DNA from: CAYNVQ01 sp964400735
GTDB lineage: Bacteria; Acidobacteriota; Aminicenantia; Aminicenantales; Aminicenantaceae
DNA length: 64,000 nucleotides
Assembly: GCA_964400735.1 (NCBI GenBank)
Contig: CAYNVQ010000002.1
Location: 248,001 to 312,000 of the forward strand
Direction of reading: 5' to 3'
A program made the position numbers and the translations under genes. Under the pieces are notes generated by a model. It worked only from the letters and a program-made list of their open reading frames with translations, had not been told where the DNA came from and did no database searches. The first letter of the stretch is position 1. Each line of letters begins with the position of its first letter. Positions 1 to 9,427 of this stretch are shown in pieces.

Positions 1-114
1 TATTATCTCTGGGCGAACAGCCAGGATTCTGGACCGTGGCTATATAAGAAAGGCGGTGCTCTTCACTTCGGCTTTATCCGGAATTTTCGTCATCCTCAGG
101 CACATTTTTTGATT

Positions 115-408
115 TCATCGGCTCTCTTCCATTTTTTCTTTTTCCCAGGATTCTTTAAGCTTATCTGTCTTTCCGGGTCTATCTGATCTCTGGGAATTGA
201 AAAAAGGAAAAACAACGTAAATGGCAAACAAGGTGTGGAAGAGAACAAAAGGGATGAAACTTAGTGTGACGACAGTCCATTCCCCGCTCAAGTCGGGTTC
301 TTTATTGTGCCAGATGTCGTGAAGGGCAAGATAATCGGCGATCACGAAAAGAAAAGAAACGAGTCCCATTATGATTGTGGCAAGAAGTCCCCTCTTTTTT
401 CTTTTCAT
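115..408 (-). CDS. small two-helix membrane protein, unknown function
   Basis: A 97-residue protein with a basic start (MKRKKRG), two hydrophobic segments at about residues 8-26 and 46-68, and a charged Lys/Glu-rich tail. This predicts two membrane helices with both ends cytoplasmic. A purine-rich GGAAAG lies upstream of the ATG. It starts 32 bp after the stop of the large kinase gene on the same strand and is probably co-transcribed, so it may be an accessory of that membrane kinase; this is inferred from position only. I do not recognise a family. Confidence 0.6.
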   Translation of the reverse strand: MKRKKRGLLATIIMGLVSFLFVIADYLALHDIWHNKEPDLSGEWTVVTLSFIPFVLFHTLFAIYVVFPFFNSQRSDRPGKTDKLKESWEKEKMEESR

Positions 409-440
409 TATTTCTTTCCTTCTTCAATCAAGAAATGATT

Positions 441-3400
441 TTATTTCTTTAGCTCGGCAAGACGCGAGCGGGCGTCCTCGACCTCGGGTATCCCGGGGTC
501 GGCGTTTCCCCAGAGCCGAAGGAATTTTTCGTAATGCTCTATGGCTCTTTCTCTCTGGGTTCTTTGGTCGAATATTTTACCCAACCAATAGAAGCTCCGG
601 GCATAAAAATCTCCATCTCCGATCCTGCCCAAATGGAGAGAAAGGATTTTTTCGTGCATCTCTTGCGCTTTCTGCAGGTTGTCCGTCTCAAAGTAAGCCT
701 GAGCCAAAGTATAAATAAAATAGGGTTGTATGCGGGGGAAGTTATCCTCTGGCGCATACAGGGACCTTTCGGCCCGGCTCAGGAAAGGGATGGCGCGGGG
801 AAAGTTCCCCTTGGCCGATTCGATCATCCCCATCAGATGGTCATAGTATCTCATGAGTTTTTTATGCATCCAGAGCGGGATCAGAGTTCTTATTTCCTCA
901 GAGATTCGCAACGCGTCATCGAAGGATTTCATCTGGGTATACGCTATTCCCATCGTGTACAGAGTGCGAACTTGCCAGGAAATGCTTTTTTCCTCCACCG
1001 CCCTTTCCAACAATCCCTCCAGTTCATTCAGTGCATCTTCCGGATTTTCTAATTTAAGAAACAAATACGCTAAAGATTCATGGAAGATTGGTTCTTCGGA
1101 GAGTTGATTTTGAACCTCCTCGAACCGGCCCTGCAACAAATAGAGCGCAGATAAAATCAACCTCCTTCCTTGGTCCGCCTCAGGCATTTTTTGAAACTGT
1201 TGCAAAGCCCCTTCCAGATTTCCCTTCAATAGAAGAATTTGTCCCATACGGATGTCGACGGAAAGCTTGGAGCCAGGATCGAGAGAAAGGATCCTCTCCA
1301 GGAGAGCCTGGGCGGCCTCGTATTTTCCTTGATAAAGATAGATATTGACCTGTTTGGAAAGGAAATCGATGTTGTCCGGATTTCGCAGGAGGTATCTTTC
1401 GATAACTTCGTGGGATTTATCGTATAGCCCCATGGCTTCATAAGTTTCGGCAAGATTCCAGGCTGAAAGGCGGTCGTCAGGATTATTACGCAAGTTCCGT
1501 TCGTAAAGGAAGATGGCTTTGTCCCATTCTTCCAGTTCGAAGTATAAAATCCCCAAATTGGTGTTCCCGATGTTATCATCCGGATAAAGATCCAGTAATT
1601 TATGATAGGCTTCCAGGGCTTTGTCGAAAGACGTTTCCCATGATTTGTAGTAGTCTGCTTCGATGATGTATCTTTCCCTTTCCGACACCTTATCTCTGAA
1701 TTGATAGGCTTTGGTGATGGCTTCCAATTTGTCTGGTCTCATGCCCAGATTATTATAGGACATGGCCACCGACCTCCAAGCCATGGCGAACTCAGGATCG
1801 ATTTCCAGGGCTTTTTGCATGGTGGAAAGGCTTTTTTGGTATTCAGTCCGGAGGTGGTAGGTGCGTGCCTCGCTGTAGAGTTTATAAGCTTCGGGGGCGC
1901 TGGTGGTGATCGTTTCGATCCGGCTGTCAGTATCGGATGTGATCTGCTCTTCGGTAAGTTCGAAATGAGCCTTGATCCTTCGGGTCAGATCGTCCACCAT
2001 GTCGTAGAAACTCCGCTCGCCGATTCCTTCCGCGCTCTCCGAGGCCATAAGCTCTCCGGTAAGGCCGTCTTGAAGAGCCACATTGATCCGGAAGGAATCC
2101 TCGGCTTTGGTGTAGTTTCCCACTAGGATTCTGTCCGCTCTTCCCCGGGATGCGATCTCTTTCAACACATCTGAAGAATAGGCGGTGGCGTCTAGCTGGT
2201 CCATCTTATCCAGGATGTTGTAAAGGACTTCTCCGCTCACCACTCTGATGAATTTCGATTGGGAGAGGTCGGTGATCAAAAGGTCGGTCAATGCCGTTCG
2301 CCAGTGATCCAGGTCCTCTTCTCCTGTGTTATTTTTAAAATACATGACTATGAGTGAAGGCTTATCGGAGGGTGGGAGGACGGGTTCGACATCTTTAGAG
2401 GAAAATATACGCCAGGTAATGAGGGCCGTAACGATTATGGCCAATAGAGCTAAAGCCGGAATAAAGATTTTTTTCAGTCCGAAGCGTAAAGTGATTTCCC
2501 TTTCGGTGATAGGTTTTCTTCGGGGGATCCCCCTTTCAGCTAACGGAAGAGCGGCCTCGAATCTTTTCAGATCAGCCAGCAATTCTTCTGCCTTCTGGTA
2601 TCTTTTCTCCCTGTTCTTTTCCAGACACTTGAGGACGATTTGGCTTAGATCCGCAGGGATCTCGGGGTTGAGCTTGGAGGGGTGAGGCGGCGGTTCGCTT
2701 TTGTGCCTCATGGCTAGACCGATCGGTGTTTCTCCATAAAAAGGAACCCGTCCCGTTATCATCTCGAACAGTATAATTCCCAAAGAGTAGATGTCGGAAC
2801 GCTGGTCGACATCTCTGAATTCAGTCTGTTCGGGAGACATATACTCCGGAGTTCCGATCATGGTCCCTTGAATGGTCGTTCCTTTTGTTTCCACTGAGCG
2901 GGCGATACCGAAATCCATGATCTTGGCATTCCCCTCCCTGTCGATCATGATGTTCTGGGGCTTGAGGTCTCGGTGCACGATACCTAGCCGATGGGCCTCT
3001 ATCATTCCTTCACAGACTTGCTCGGCGATGTTTACCGCTGTCCCTATGGATAGCTGCCTGGTCATCCGGATCATGTCTTTGAGAGTTTCACCCGGCACGA
3101 ATTCCATTGTGATGTAGTGAGTGCCAGATTCCTCGCTCAGGTGATACATGCGGCAAACGTTTTTGTGGGAAACCTTGCGGGCCGTCCTCAACTCGTTGCC
3201 GAAGCGTTCGATGGTCCGGCTGTCTGCGATTTCGGGTCGGATGAGCTTGAGGGCCACCTCTTCTTTCAGCTTCTTATCCAGCGCCCGATAAACCCGGCCC
3301 ATACCACCTGTTCCCAGCTCTTCGATTATTTCGTACCGTTCAGCGAAGATCATGCCTCTTTCCAAGACAATTCGTGGAGTTTCAAAGGTTAGAGTCTTGG

Positions 3401-3497
3401 TCAGGGGGATTTCCTGCGGAGATAAAAGAGGCCGGCCGCAGTTGCCGCAGAAGGAGGTGCCGGCAGGATTTTCATGCTGGCATTTCGGACACTTCAT
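441..3497 (-). CDS. membrane Ser/Thr protein kinase with N-terminal zinc ribbon, TolB-like domain and TPR array
   Basis: A 1018-residue Hanks-type kinase. Order: zinc ribbon (CPKC...CGNCG, residues 3-22); kinase domain about 53-315 with the glycine loop (GTGGMG), catalytic HRDLKPQN and DFG; one membrane helix about 344-366; a region about 380-500 resembling the TolB-like/FlgO-like domain found in many acidobacterial kinases; then TPR-type helical repeats from about 540 to the end. The kinase should be cytoplasmic and the TPR half periplasmic, fitting a signalling receptor that binds a protein partner outside. Substrates are unknown. The start has no strong ribosome site; an 8-bp inverted repeat lies 42-66 nt upstream. 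A second zinc-ribbon kinase with a different C-terminal half is at 60595-62718. Confidence 0.93.
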   Translation of the reverse strand: MKCPKCQHENPAGTSFCGNCGRPLLSPQEIPLTKTLTFETPRIVLERGMIFAERYEIIEELGTGGMGRVYRALDKKLKEEVALKLIRPEIADSRTIERFGNELRTARKVSHKNVCRMYHLSEESGTHYITMEFVPGETLKDMIRMTRQLSIGTAVNIAEQVCEGMIEAHRLGIVHRDLKPQNIMIDREGNAKIMDFGIARSVETKGTTIQGTMIGTPEYMSPEQTEFRDVDQRSDIYSLGIILFEMITGRVPFYGETPIGLAMRHKSEPPPHPSKLNPEIPADLSQIVLKCLEKNREKRYQKAEELLADLKRFEAALPLAERGIPRRKPITEREITLRFGLKKIFIPALALLAIIVTALITWRIFSSKDVEPVLPPSDKPSLIVMYFKNNTGEEDLDHWRTALTDLLITDLSQSKFIRVVSGEVLYNILDKMDQLDATAYSSDVLKEIASRGRADRILVGNYTKAEDSFRINVALQDGLTGELMASESAEGIGERSFYDMVDDLTRRIKAHFELTEEQITSDTDSRIETITTSAPEAYKLYSEARTYHLRTEYQKSLSTMQKALEIDPEFAMAWRSVAMSYNNLGMRPDKLEAITKAYQFRDKVSERERYIIEADYYKSWETSFDKALEAYHKLLDLYPDDNIGNTNLGILYFELEEWDKAIFLYERNLRNNPDDRLSAWNLAETYEAMGLYDKSHEVIERYLLRNPDNIDFLSKQVNIYLYQGKYEAAQALLERILSLDPGSKLSVDIRMGQILLLKGNLEGALQQFQKMPEADQGRRLILSALYLLQGRFEEVQNQLSEEPIFHESLAYLFLKLENPEDALNELEGLLERAVEEKSISWQVRTLYTMGIAYTQMKSFDDALRISEEIRTLIPLWMHKKLMRYYDHLMGMIESAKGNFPRAIPFLSRAERSLYAPEDNFPRIQPYFIYTLAQAYFETDNLQKAQEMHEKILSLHLGRIGDGDFYARSFYWLGKIFDQRTQRERAIEHYEKFLRLWGNADPGIPEVEDARSRLAELKK

Positions 3498-3538
3498 GGT
3501 AAGCTTTTTCTCGTTTACAGCCTTGTGATTTCTTTTAG

Positions 3539-3563
3539 CGGCTATCTCAAACCATGATAGCCG
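3539..3563. promoter_or_regulatory. 8-bp inverted repeat in the kinase leader
   Basis: CGGCTATC and GATAGCCG are perfect inverted arms around a 9-nt spacer, upstream of the kinase start at 3497. It could be an operator or a leader hairpin. No T-run follows on the minus strand, so it does not look like a terminator. Confidence 0.35.
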
Positions 3564-3600
3564 TAAAGAGAATATCTGTCAAAGACACACGGAAATAACT

Positions 3601-3652
3601 CCAAAACCGCGTGATAAAGAAGCTGTCAGAGAAGCTGAAACGTTAGCCCGCT
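3601..3652. repeat. dispersed palindromic repeat, copy A
   Basis: Shares CCAAAACCG, a GTGATAAAGAA-like stretch and GAGAAGCTGAA with 39442-39478. Its 3634-3652 segment is the reverse complement of 39499-39517 with one mismatch. Both copies are intergenic. This suggests a REP- or MITE-like element rather than chance similarity. No coding capacity. Confidence 0.55.
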
Positions 3653-3727
3653 GGTTTTCCCCGGCAATGATCTCTTTGATTTTTTTCGAGTGATTGGAAG
3701 GCGGAATAGACGAAAAGATTATTTCCG

Positions 3728-4453
3728 TTATTCCATCTTGAAGAGAGAGTCTTCCAGGCCGGTATTGTTTTTGACTTCCGTGATCTTGATGATTCTGGAT
3801 TCCTCTCCATTCATATAAGAGGTGACGGTATGCGCGATCATGAGGCCGTTGACTTTTTTATAGTCAGTAGCATATTGTTCGAAATCCATTTCTCCCATTT
3901 GCGAGCTGATGGTGCCAGTAGATTTTGTAATAAGATAGGTTTCCGCGTCTATATAGAGGGTCGTTTTGAAGCCATCGGCATAAGTCTGCTCGAGGATGTA
4001 GTGATCTTTTCCATCCAAAGGTTCCTTTCCCTTGTAGGTGAAAGTGATCCCGTATTTTTCTGGGTTGAACGCGGAGTCCCGGGGCAACGCATCTCTTTTC
4101 ATGCTCTCCGCATCTGTTTCGGGCATCTCCTCCGTTGCGCCTGTCTGAGGATTAACCCACCAGGCCATCTCCCCGTCAAAGGCCTGGGTAATAAGCATGC
4201 CCATTATCTCTACATCGATACGCATCATATTGGGTTCCTTTTTGTAAACCGTAAGGGCTCCGCTTAATCCCTGCTGAACCAGTTCGATAGTTCCAGTTAC
4301 GGTCGAGTCGTCGACGCTCTCAATGGCTTTTCTGCCTCCCGAAGCCTCGATCATCTTGTCCAGGATCTCTTTGGCTGTTTGGCTCCATCCTGGGGAAATG
4401 CTCAGGCTTGCCAGGAAAATTCCAAGAAAACAATACGTTAAAGCTTTTTTCAT
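3728..4453 (-). CDS. exported LolA-like outer-membrane lipoprotein-sorting protein
   Basis: 241 residues with a signal peptide (MKKALTYCFLG..., cleavage after about WSQ), then a region typical of LolA-like proteins (PF17131 type) that often occur outside the classical Lol pathway. Segments resembling the family include KEPNMMRIDVEIMGM, QAFDGEMAWWVNPQTG and YIDAETYLITKS. The likely fold is an open beta-barrel with a hydrophobic cavity for a lipid or lipoprotein acyl chain. The AGGAGG at 4462-4467 is 8 nt from the ATG at 4453 but only 2 nt from an ATG at 4459, so 4453 is preferred. The gene stands alone between the kinase and the GH2 operon. Confidence 0.75.
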   Translation of the reverse strand: MKKALTYCFLGIFLASLSISPGWSQTAKEILDKMIEASGGRKAIESVDDSTVTGTIELVQQGLSGALTVYKKEPNMMRIDVEIMGMLITQAFDGEMAWWVNPQTGATEEMPETDAESMKRDALPRDSAFNPEKYGITFTYKGKEPLDGKDHYILEQTYADGFKTTLYIDAETYLITKSTGTISSQMGEMDFEQYATDYKKVNGLMIAHTVTSYMNGEESRIIKITEVKNNTGLEDSLFKME

Positions 4454-4677
4454 TTTCATGACCTCCTTTTAGAATCACCTAATATACCATATCTAATACG
4501 AGTTTATTCAAAAAAAGTTCGACCCGTGGCGCCGAGCCCGCTTTTCCTCTGCCGTCTCATCCAGAGCATTGTTTGAGCGGTCATTGCCCGCATAAAAAAA
4601 CAATAATTAGTGTTGGAAATCATCCAGTTTGCGGAAATGACCGGGTGAAAAATTAGGTATCCTATCTTGGATTTGTT

Positions 4678-6525
4678 TTATTTTACAGAAAGGCTGCGGT
4701 TGATTTCGGCTACCCTCTCGGTATCCATTTTTATGACGTCCCGGTCATAAGTCATCAAACCGTTCACTTCGATCTCCACATCGGTCGTCTGGGTGTACAC
4801 AGCCGCCGATAGGCCGCTCTCGATCAACCCCTTCAGCTTCTCGATCAGCTCCATATAAGCATTCGTCAGGTCTTCGGCGTTTTCAAAGCTGCGGTAGCCC
4901 CAGTTTTTCTCGTCCTGCCAGGTGTGCCCCTTGACCGGAAGTCCCAGACCTCCGAATTCTCCGAGAACGGCCGCCCTTTCGGATTCATTGGGAGGGGCAG
5001 CGGGACCCGGATAAGCGTGGATATCATGGATGTCTCCTACGCCCCGGTCCGCCCACCCGCTGGCATTGTTCACCAATCGATGAGGGTCGAGATCCTTGAG
5101 CCAGCCCGCAATCCGGGCCGTATCGTACTGCCCCCATCCTTCATTAAAGGGTACCCACATCACGATGCTGGGATGGTTGATCAGGGTCTGGATCATTTTT
5201 TCCATCTCGAGTTCGAACTGCCGGGCGGATTCAGGAGAGCGCTGGATATCGTCGTCGTCTCTGCCGATATAGGCATCGCCGCTAGGCATGTCCTGCCAGA
5301 CGAGAACGCCGAGCTTGTCGCACCAATAATAGAACCGGCGCGGTTCGACCTTGACATGCTTACGTAACATGTTCATGCCCAATTTTTTTATCACTTCCAG
5401 GTCATAACGGAGAGCCTCGTCAGTGGGGGCTGTGTACAGGCCGTCCGGCCACCAGCCCTGATCCAGAGGTCCGAGCATGAAGGAGGGCTGATTGTTCAGG
5501 AAGATCCTCTTGATTCCGGCCTCATCTTCTCCCAGCGAGATCTTGCGCATGCCGAAATAGCTGTGGATGCGATCGGCCTCTTTCTCCTGGCCGTCTTTCA
5601 GTGCGACCGTTAGGTCATAAAGGAAGGGGGAATCCGGCGACCAGAGCCGGGAATTTCCGAGGGATACGATGATTTCTTCTCCCACCGTCCCATTTGACTT
5701 AGCCTTCTCCGTTCCGTCCTCTGTGATTTCCACTTCGACCTGGTAACCGAGTGCCTTTTCCGAACCATAAATTTCTATTCTGACTTCTTCTGCATCGATA
5801 TCCGGCGTAATTTTCAGGGATTGGATATGGGCTCTCTGGACGGGCTCTATCCAGACAGTGCGCCAGATGCCGGTAACCGAGGTGTACCAGATGCCATGGG
5901 GATCTTTGACCTGTTTTCCCCTGGGCTGTGTGCCTTCGTTGATCGGGTCCCAAACACGCAGAGTGATCTCCTGTTCTCCTCTCTTTTTCAAGGCCTCGGT
6001 GATGTCGAACGTAAAGGGATCGTAACCGCCGCGGTGGGTGCCCATTTCTTTTTCGTTGATCCATACGGTTGTCTCCCAGTCCACGGCCTCGAAATGGAGC
6101 AGGATATTTTTTCCCGACCATTCTTTGGGAATCTTGAATGTATTTCTGTACCACAGGCAGTTTTCTTTCCTGACAGACTTTTGCACTCCGGAGAGGGCCG
6201 ATTCCACTGGAAAGGGAACCAGGATGAGGCCGTCGTATGGCTCGGGAGTCAGTTCTCCTTTCGGGCGGATCGCATACTCCCACAACCCGTTGAGGCTTAC
6301 CCAATCCCCCCGCTGCATTTGAGGCCGGGGATATTCGGGATGGACCTGATCGGGCGAAACCTCTCCGGCCCACCGGGTCACGATCCTGCCTTCCACCGGA
6401 TTCCACTCAGCCTCAGAAATTTTGTCTGTTTTTTGACAAAAGCTGATAGAGATCAAGGCCAACAGGATAAGGACAAAACCAGCCCCCTTAATCTTCTTTG
6501 TTCTTTTGTCTGGTTGTGTCTTCAT
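4678..6525 (-). CDS. glycoside hydrolase family 2 lipoprotein
   Basis: 615 residues. An N-terminal lipobox (ISFC) makes it a likely lipoprotein. A GH2 sugar-binding domain (FEAVDWETTVWINEKEMG, GGYDPFTFDIT), an immunoglobulin-like domain and a TIM barrel follow. The acid/base Glu is in FNEGWGQ (E462) and the nucleophile Glu in GEFGG (E523); both are present, so it should be active. Substrate cannot be fixed between beta-galactoside, beta-glucuronide and beta-mannoside. The start at 6525 has AGGAGG at 6532-6537, which is better than the ATG eight codons upstream. It is the last gene of a leftward run with 6557-7054 and 7078-7809. Confidence 0.9.
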   Translation of the reverse strand: MKTQPDKRTKKIKGAGFVLILLALISISFCQKTDKISEAEWNPVEGRIVTRWAGEVSPDQVHPEYPRPQMQRGDWVSLNGLWEYAIRPKGELTPEPYDGLILVPFPVESALSGVQKSVRKENCLWYRNTFKIPKEWSGKNILLHFEAVDWETTVWINEKEMGTHRGGYDPFTFDITEALKKRGEQEITLRVWDPINEGTQPRGKQVKDPHGIWYTSVTGIWRTVWIEPVQRAHIQSLKITPDIDAEEVRIEIYGSEKALGYQVEVEITEDGTEKAKSNGTVGEEIIVSLGNSRLWSPDSPFLYDLTVALKDGQEKEADRIHSYFGMRKISLGEDEAGIKRIFLNNQPSFMLGPLDQGWWPDGLYTAPTDEALRYDLEVIKKLGMNMLRKHVKVEPRRFYYWCDKLGVLVWQDMPSGDAYIGRDDDDIQRSPESARQFELEMEKMIQTLINHPSIVMWVPFNEGWGQYDTARIAGWLKDLDPHRLVNNASGWADRGVGDIHDIHAYPGPAAPPNESERAAVLGEFGGLGLPVKGHTWQDEKNWGYRSFENAEDLTNAYMELIEKLKGLIESGLSAAVYTQTTDVEIEVNGLMTYDRDVIKMDTERVAEINRSLSVK

Positions 6526-6556
6526 TTTGAGCCTCCTGAAATATCCCAAATTTATT

Positions 6557-7054
6557 TTAAAGGAGAAAGTTTTGTAAGATGACTCCCGAAACGAGACCTA
6601 TGAGTATGACTATGACCAGGGCCCAAACCCGCTTTTTAATGGAGACACAATGGAGCAGGAGACCATAGACCAGGCCGACTGCGGAGATTTCAACAAAATA
6701 GACAAAACTTGCCAAAAAAAGGAAAAGGAGAGGGAGATTTATGAAGGAGTACCACCCGAGAAATAGAGAAAGAGCGAAGAACAGACCAAAAGTCATCCCG
6801 AAAGTGAGTCCTTTTTTGGTGCTGCCTTGGACGCTGAAAAGACGGGTATAAAGCCAGCCTATCAGGATGGTAAGGATGAAAAAACTCAGGTATCCAAAAG
6901 GGATAAGGCGAAAAAGTTCTTTCTCTGGTTTAAGGGCCGGAAGATTTTTGGCCCAGAGGGAATTGAGAAGACCTGCGTGGGCTAGAAAGTCCAGCATTAA
7001 AAACACGAGCCAGGCCAACAGTGTTGAAAAAATGAATCTTGTTTTGGTTATCAT
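6557..7054 (-). CDS. four-helix integral membrane protein, unknown function
   Basis: 165 residues with four to five hydrophobic segments (about 8-28, 52-70, 80-100, 108-130 and 145-163) and short loops. No enzyme motif is visible. It lies between the duplicated periplasmic protein (23 bp gap) and the GH2 lipoprotein (31 bp gap), all on the minus strand, so one transcript is likely. The ATG lacks a clear ribosome site, which suggests coupling to the gene upstream. No family recognised. Confidence 0.65.
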   Translation of the reverse strand: MITKTRFIFSTLLAWLVFLMLDFLAHAGLLNSLWAKNLPALKPEKELFRLIPFGYLSFFILTILIGWLYTRLFSVQGSTKKGLTFGMTFGLFFALSLFLGWYSFINLPLLFLFLASFVYFVEISAVGLVYGLLLHCVSIKKRVWALVIVILIGLVSGVILQNFLL

Positions 7055-7077
7055 CGAATGAAATAATTCGTTTTTCT

Positions 7078-7809
7078 TTAATAATCGAATATTTTTTCAA
7101 GATTCTGGTATTTGGTGTGGAGGGCGTCAACGGCCTTTTCGATGGCTTCCCGATCCTGTGTGGAGCATTGTTCTGCCAGTGATTTGGCGGCAGCCAATAG
7201 TTCTTGGGTCGCTTCTGAAAATGGTTCGCTTCTGGCTGCCAATCTTTGGGGGAGCTTTGCTATGGTGATGGCCTCCGCCTTGGCTATCAGGTCTTGGCTG
7301 GCCTCTCCGATTTTATCGAATTCCTTGTTCGGAAGGTATTTGTGATAGACGACATACAGGATTTTGTGGAATTCATCGACTTCCTTGAGCACGGGCCGGA
7401 TGATACGGACCATCATCTCGAATTTGGCGTGCAGGGCTTCAGCTGCGTTCAGAAGGGCTTCGTTGTCCTCTCCCGAGGCGGCCCGGTTGTAGTCTTCCAC
7501 AGCCTTTTTCATCTCTTCCAGGCCAGTTTCCCACTTGGCTTTTTTATCCCTCAATATGCCCGGGAGGCTGGCTTTGTAAAGGTCATTGGCCAGACGATTG
7601 ATTTCGGGAACGAACTCCCGTAAAGCCTGGAAGTCTTTTTCCGGATAAGCGGTGTGCCAAATGGGATAGATGATTTCATGGAAAGCGCTGAGCTCGGAAA
7701 CGCGGCTTTCGGTTTCCTCCGCCTGCGCCTTGCTGAGAACAGACGGGTTGACCCGGATTGAGGCCAAGAGAACCAATGAGATAAAGAATATAAAAACTTT
7801 TTTGTTCAT
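7078..7809 (-). CDS. exported helical protein with two-fold internal repeat
   Basis: 243 residues. Signal peptide about 1-30, then two homologous halves of about 100 residues. Half one begins FHEIIYPIWHTAYPEKDF and half two FHKILYVVYHKYLPNKEF. Each ends with an ALHAKFEMM or ALHTKYQNLE helix. The pattern suggests two four-helix bundles from a tandem duplication. The H-x6-7-H spacing (FHxxxYxxxH) is kept in both halves and could bind a metal or haem, but there is no CxxCH. The start has GGAGGAG upstream. First gene of the run leading to GH2. Function unknown. Confidence 0.7.
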   Translation of the reverse strand: MNKKVFIFFISLVLLASIRVNPSVLSKAQAEETESRVSELSAFHEIIYPIWHTAYPEKDFQALREFVPEINRLANDLYKASLPGILRDKKAKWETGLEEMKKAVEDYNRAASGEDNEALLNAAEALHAKFEMMVRIIRPVLKEVDEFHKILYVVYHKYLPNKEFDKIGEASQDLIAKAEAITIAKLPQRLAARSEPFSEATQELLAAAKSLAEQCSTQDREAIEKAVDALHTKYQNLEKIFDY

Positions 7810-8059
7810 GTTCTCCTCCGAATGATTTGCTCGGATTGTTCATCCGGTCAAAACGGCCTTATTTATCGTTTGAGAGCCTTCTTTCCTGTTTAAAGTCGTT
7901 CCTCCAATTTAGCCAAATCGGCTTTTGGAGTCAAGTCGGGAGGATGCCTCCTGCAGGGGATGGATTTATTGGTTGTCTTTGTAAAGAGTTTTTACGCTTT
8001 GACAGCGAATAAAAATATCGTTTTTTTCGCCTACAAGTAATTTGTTCAGAAACAATAAA
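7810..8059. other. intergenic, divergent promoter region, no gene seen
   Basis: Together with the promoter at 8060-8088 this gap separates two divergent genes. I see no convincing coding sequence or stable RNA in it. Confidence 0.5.
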
Positions 8060-8088
8060 TTGACATGAGCCTTTCAAAATGGCATAAA
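8060..8088 (+). promoter_or_regulatory. sigma70-type promoter for the aldo/keto reductase
   Basis: TTGACA (8060-8065), 17-nt spacer, CATAAA (8083-8088). The expected start of transcription is near 8095, about 60 nt before the ATG. The perfect -35 and ideal spacing make it one of the better promoter matches in the window. Confidence 0.6.
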
Positions 8089-8155
8089 AGCTGCTCTCGT
8101 CTTTAAAAAATCTGAAAAATGTAAATGGATAAATGAAAAAAAAGGAGTTTCCATA

Positions 8156-9373
8156 ATGAGACGACACATGAAAAGAAGAGAATTTTTCGGAAAGGCCGCT
8201 TTTGGGCTGGCCTCGTTCGGATTCACAGGTCCGATCCTGAAAAAGGCGGGGTCTGATCAAAATGACGCGCCGAAGATTGTTTACCGGACTTTGGGCCGGA
8301 CCAATCTCCGGGTTCCGATCGTCAGCTTTGGAGTGATGAATTCCGATAGTCCGGATCTTATACAGAGAGCCCTGGATTCGGGGATCAACCATTTGGATAC
8401 AGCCAATGTTTATTTGCGAGGAAACAGCGAACGGGTCATAGGAGAGGTGCTGGAAAGAAACGGCAGTAGGGATAAAGTTTATCTGGCAACCAAGATGCGG
8501 TTCGCCCGGGACAGCGATAAAAATGTTTTCCTCTTGAAGGGAACCGAACGCGAACCAGGAGCCACTCCGGAGAACCTTTTTAAACAGCTCGAGACGAGCC
8601 TCGAAAGGCTACGGACAGATTATGTGGACATCCTTTACCTCCACAGTGCCTACGGTCCTCGAATGGTGGACTTCGAGCCTTTGATGAAGGCCTTGGTCAA
8701 GGCCAAAGAGCAGGGAAAAACGAGATTTATAGGGATTTCCACGCATAAAAACGTTCCTGATGTCATCCGGACCACCGTCGATGCCGGAGTTTATGATGTC
8801 GTTCTCGCCGCCTATAACTATGTGCTGGAGGACAGGGAGGATGTGAAGGATGCGATCCAGTATGCCGCACAAAAAGGGGTTGGCGTTGTGGCTATGAAGA
8901 CTCAAGGGGGAAGGCGTCTCCAGGAAAGCTCTGATATGGAAATCAACCATCGGGCGGCCTTGAAATGGGTGCTTAACGACGCGAATGTGTGCACCACAAT
9001 TCCTGGAATGACGACATTCGAGCAGCTGGACCTGAATATGTCGGTGATGTCTGATTTGGAGTTGTCGGAAGAGGAGCGCACTGACCTCCGGATGGCTGCC
9101 TCGATGAGGGGCACTTTGTTTTGTCAGAACTGCGGTTTATGTGTGCCCACCTGTGCCCATCGAGTCGAGGTCCCCAAGCTGATGAGGTCTTACATGTACG
9201 CCAAAGGCTATGGGAATTATGTCCAGGCCCGGGCAACTATTGCGGAACTGCCGGAAAGAAAAGGACTAAATATTTGCAGGGAATGTTCAAACTGCTCTGC
9301 CTTCTGCCGCCGGGGAATAGACATCGGCTCACGAGTGAACGCCCTGATCTCAGAAGGGCTTCATTTCGGCTAA
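8156..9373 (+). CDS. exported aldo/keto reductase with C-terminal ferredoxin domain
   Basis: 405 residues. A twin-arginine-like leader (KRREFFGKAAFGLASFGF) precedes an aldo/keto reductase barrel about 40-310 with tetrad segments LDTANVY, ATKM and LYLHSAYG. The C-terminus has two four-cysteine clusters of CxxCxxCxxxC form, beginning at C323 and C374, expected to hold 4Fe-4S centres. This architecture is common in Acidobacteriota, Planctomycetota and clostridia; substrates are mostly unknown. Export of a folded cofactor enzyme fits the Tat route. AAGGAG lies 8 nt before the ATG. It converges on the thioredoxin-reductase-like gene. Confidence 0.88.
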   Translation: MRRHMKRREFFGKAAFGLASFGFTGPILKKAGSDQNDAPKIVYRTLGRTNLRVPIVSFGVMNSDSPDLIQRALDSGINHLDTANVYLRGNSERVIGEVLERNGSRDKVYLATKMRFARDSDKNVFLLKGTEREPGATPENLFKQLETSLERLRTDYVDILYLHSAYGPRMVDFEPLMKALVKAKEQGKTRFIGISTHKNVPDVIRTTVDAGVYDVVLAAYNYVLEDREDVKDAIQYAAQKGVGVVAMKTQGGRRLQESSDMEINHRAALKWVLNDANVCTTIPGMTTFEQLDLNMSVMSDLELSEEERTDLRMAASMRGTLFCQNCGLCVPTCAHRVEVPKLMRSYMYAKGYGNYVQARATIAELPERKGLNICRECSNCSAFCRRGIDIGSRVNALISEGLHFG

Positions 9374-9427
9374 ACGGTTAGAGTTCGTCAGACATCATGA
9401 GAGTGGTTTGATGGGGCTGGATAAGGT

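Noticed and set aside
5821..6582. Plus-strand frame opposite the GH2 N-terminus
   Set aside because: GH2 has clear catalytic residues and signal; this frame is a shadow.
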